DNA of 64,000 nucleotides from G963665215 sp963665215 (GTDB lineage Bacteria > Chloroflexota > Dehalococcoidia > Lucifugimonadales > CAUZJF01): assembly GCA_963665215.2 (NCBI GenBank), contig CAXXWW010000003.1:124001-188000 (forward strand), written 5' to 3'. The number at the start of each line of letters is the position of its first letter. Within the stretch, counting starts at the first letter, position 1. The translations under genes and the position numbers were made by a program. Below, one piece after another: positions 62,798 to 64,000 of this stretch. The notes under the pieces were generated by a model, which did no database searches, was not told the origin of the DNA, and saw only the letters and a program-made list of their open reading frames with translations.

Positions 62798-64000
62798 TTG
62801 GCTAAGAACGGGGACATTGTAGACGTGCTGGTCATAGGGGCAGGGGCCTCGCGTGGAGCCTTCACCTGGAGCCTCGCCGAAGCGGGCTTCGACGTGATGT
62901 GCCTGGACCAGGGCGGTTGGCCCGACCCCTCGGCCTATCCCAGCACCCGGGACGACTGGGAGGTCCTCCGCCAGACCGACTATAACGCGGACCCCAACCT
63001 GCGGCGGTTGCCCCAGGACCATCCCGTCAACGTCACCGATTCTCCCATCTCGCCGCTAATGTACAACGGCATCGGTGGCAGCACGATTCACTGGACAGCC
63101 CATTTCCCCCGGCTGCATCCCTCCGACTTCCGAGTCAAGACGCTGGACGGAGTCGCCGACGACTGGCCGATCACTTACCGCGAGCTGGAGCCCTTCTACG
63201 ACCTCAACGACCGCATGATTGGCGTGGCAGGGGTCAACGGAGACCCGGCGTATCCGCCCAAGTCCGGCCGGCAGACCCCACCGATACCTTTGGGCAAGCT
63301 CGGTCACACCGTGGCGGCCGGTTTCGACCGCCTTGGCTGGCACTGGTGGCCCTCCGACGCGGCCATCATTACCGAAGCCTACGACGGCCGCAGCCCTTGC
63401 AACAACTGCGGGCCCTGCGACATTGGATGCACTCTGGGCGCCAAGGCCAGCGCCGATGTCACCTACTGGCCCAAGGCGCGGGCCAAGGGCGCTGTAATCA
63501 GGTCTCACGCTAGGGTCAGGGAGGTAACCGTCGGCAGAGATGGCTTGGCGGACGGGGCAATCTACTACGACGCCGGCAGGGGCGTGCACAGGCAGAAGGC
63601 GCGCATCGTGGTCATGGCCTGCAACGGCATCGGGACGCCCAGGCTGCTGCTGAACTCGCGGTCCAGCCTGTTCCCGGATGGGCTTGCGAACAGCAGTGGG
63701 CTGGTCGGCAAGAACCTGATGTTCCACCCCGTGGCCATGGTGACCGGTGTGTTCGACGAGGACCTGGAGGGATACAAGGGCCCCGCGGTGTGCAGCATTT
63801 TTAGCCACCAGTTCTATGAGACGGACCTGTCCAGGGGCTTCGTGAGAGGCTATGGCCTTCAGCTGCTGAGGGGCTCAGGCCCCGTTCACACTGCCCTGGG
63901 TGGTTGGGGTGGCCATTTGGTGCCCTGGGGTGTGGGCCACCGGCAGGTCTTCGACGAGCGGCACGGCCATACCTGTACGATCAATGTCATGAGCGAAGAC
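62798..64000 (+). CDS. GMC-family oxidoreductase (5' part, runs off the window)
   Basis: An open frame from TTG 62798 to the window end, about 401 residues so far. FAD-binding VLVIGAGASRGAFTWSLAEA is at residues 11-30, followed by LDQGGWPDPS, a long N-terminal segment, YNGIGGSTIHWTAHFPRL (the flavin-pocket G-G-S-T motif) and a cysteine-rich loop CNNCGPCDIGC near residues 204-214. ARIVVMACNGIGTPRLLLNS is the usual second FAD motif. The layout resembles membrane-associated gluconate/sugar dehydrogenase large subunits. An in-frame stop lies upstream of TTG; no ATG is available, so the start is uncertain (GTG 62825 is an alternative). It fits the sugar oxidation theme. Confidence 0.85.
   Translation, partial: MAKNGDIVDVLVIGAGASRGAFTWSLAEAGFDVMCLDQGGWPDPSAYPSTRDDWEVLRQTDYNADPNLRRLPQDHPVNVTDSPISPLMYNGIGGSTIHWTAHFPRLHPSDFRVKTLDGVADDWPITYRELEPFYDLNDRMIGVAGVNGDPAYPPKSGRQTPPIPLGKLGHTVAAGFDRLGWHWWPSDAAIITEAYDGRSPCNNCGPCDIGCTLGAKASADVTYWPKARAKGAVIRSHARVREVTVGRDGLADGAIYYDAGRGVHRQKARIVVMACNGIGTPRLLLNSRSSLFPDGLANSSGLVGKNLMFHPVAMVTGVFDEDLEGYKGPAVCSIFSHQFYETDLSRGFVRGYGLQLLRGSGPVHTALGGWGGHLVPWGVGHRQVFDERHGHTCTINVMSED

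Overview
The window looks like a chromosomal stretch of an uncultured, moderately GC-rich bacterium. The gene content suggests a marine Chloroflexota of the SAR202/Dehalococcoidia type: tandem enolase-superfamily dehydratases, Gfo/Idh/MocA dehydrogenases, an LLM-class flavin oxidoreductase, a GMC oxidoreductase, acetamidase/formamidase and BNR/Asp-box propellers. This placement is inferred from gene content; there is no rRNA or other phylogenetic marker here.

The dominant feature is insertion sequences, about one third of the 64 kb. There are six full-size copies of one IS256-family element (about 1368 bp), one half copy and one 66-bp internal scrap; five copies of one IS1380-family element (about 1.7 kb); one IS630; one IS3; and remnants of IS1182-, IS481- and IS21/ISL3-type elements. 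Some copies are clean insertions whose removal restores a reading frame exactly (56-, 205-, 246- and 377-residue proteins). Four of the six full-size IS256 copies and two of the five IS1380 copies lack matching target duplications and sit between unrelated truncated genes, the expected scar of recombination between IS copies.

Layout. 0-3.6 kb: decayed AbiEi-like gene and nested IS remnants. 3.7-8.1 kb: an intact two-gene YhaN/YhaO-like (SbcC/SbcD-type) DNA repair operon. 8.3-33 kb: an IS-riddled mobile island with a DUF2958 fragment broken by a probable group II intron fragment, a PAPS-reductase-like fragment, a NYN-domain protein, a large serine recombinase with a multi-hairpin leader, unknown cargo genes, a DUF4166 protein, an SDR protein, a C-terminal SNF2-like helicase fragment and small secreted or membrane proteins. 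33-41 kb: an interrupted trypsin-like lipoprotein, a truncated Gfo/Idh gene and a heavily decayed DNA methyltransferase. 41-64 kb: a catabolic region with two further Gfo/Idh genes, two overlapping enolase-superfamily paralogues (one frameshifted), a sialidase-like protein, an Ldh-family dehydrogenase, formamidase, LLM oxidoreductase, a seven-Asp-box propeller, a truncated kelch protein, a truncated histidine kinase with its response regulator, a gamma-glutamyltransferase and the start of a GMC oxidoreductase.

The catabolic genes make sense as a scavenging set for sugar acids, sialic-acid-like sugars, amides and gamma-glutamyl compounds. Many genes have single-nucleotide frameshifts; these could be real decay or long-read assembly errors, which the sequence alone cannot settle.
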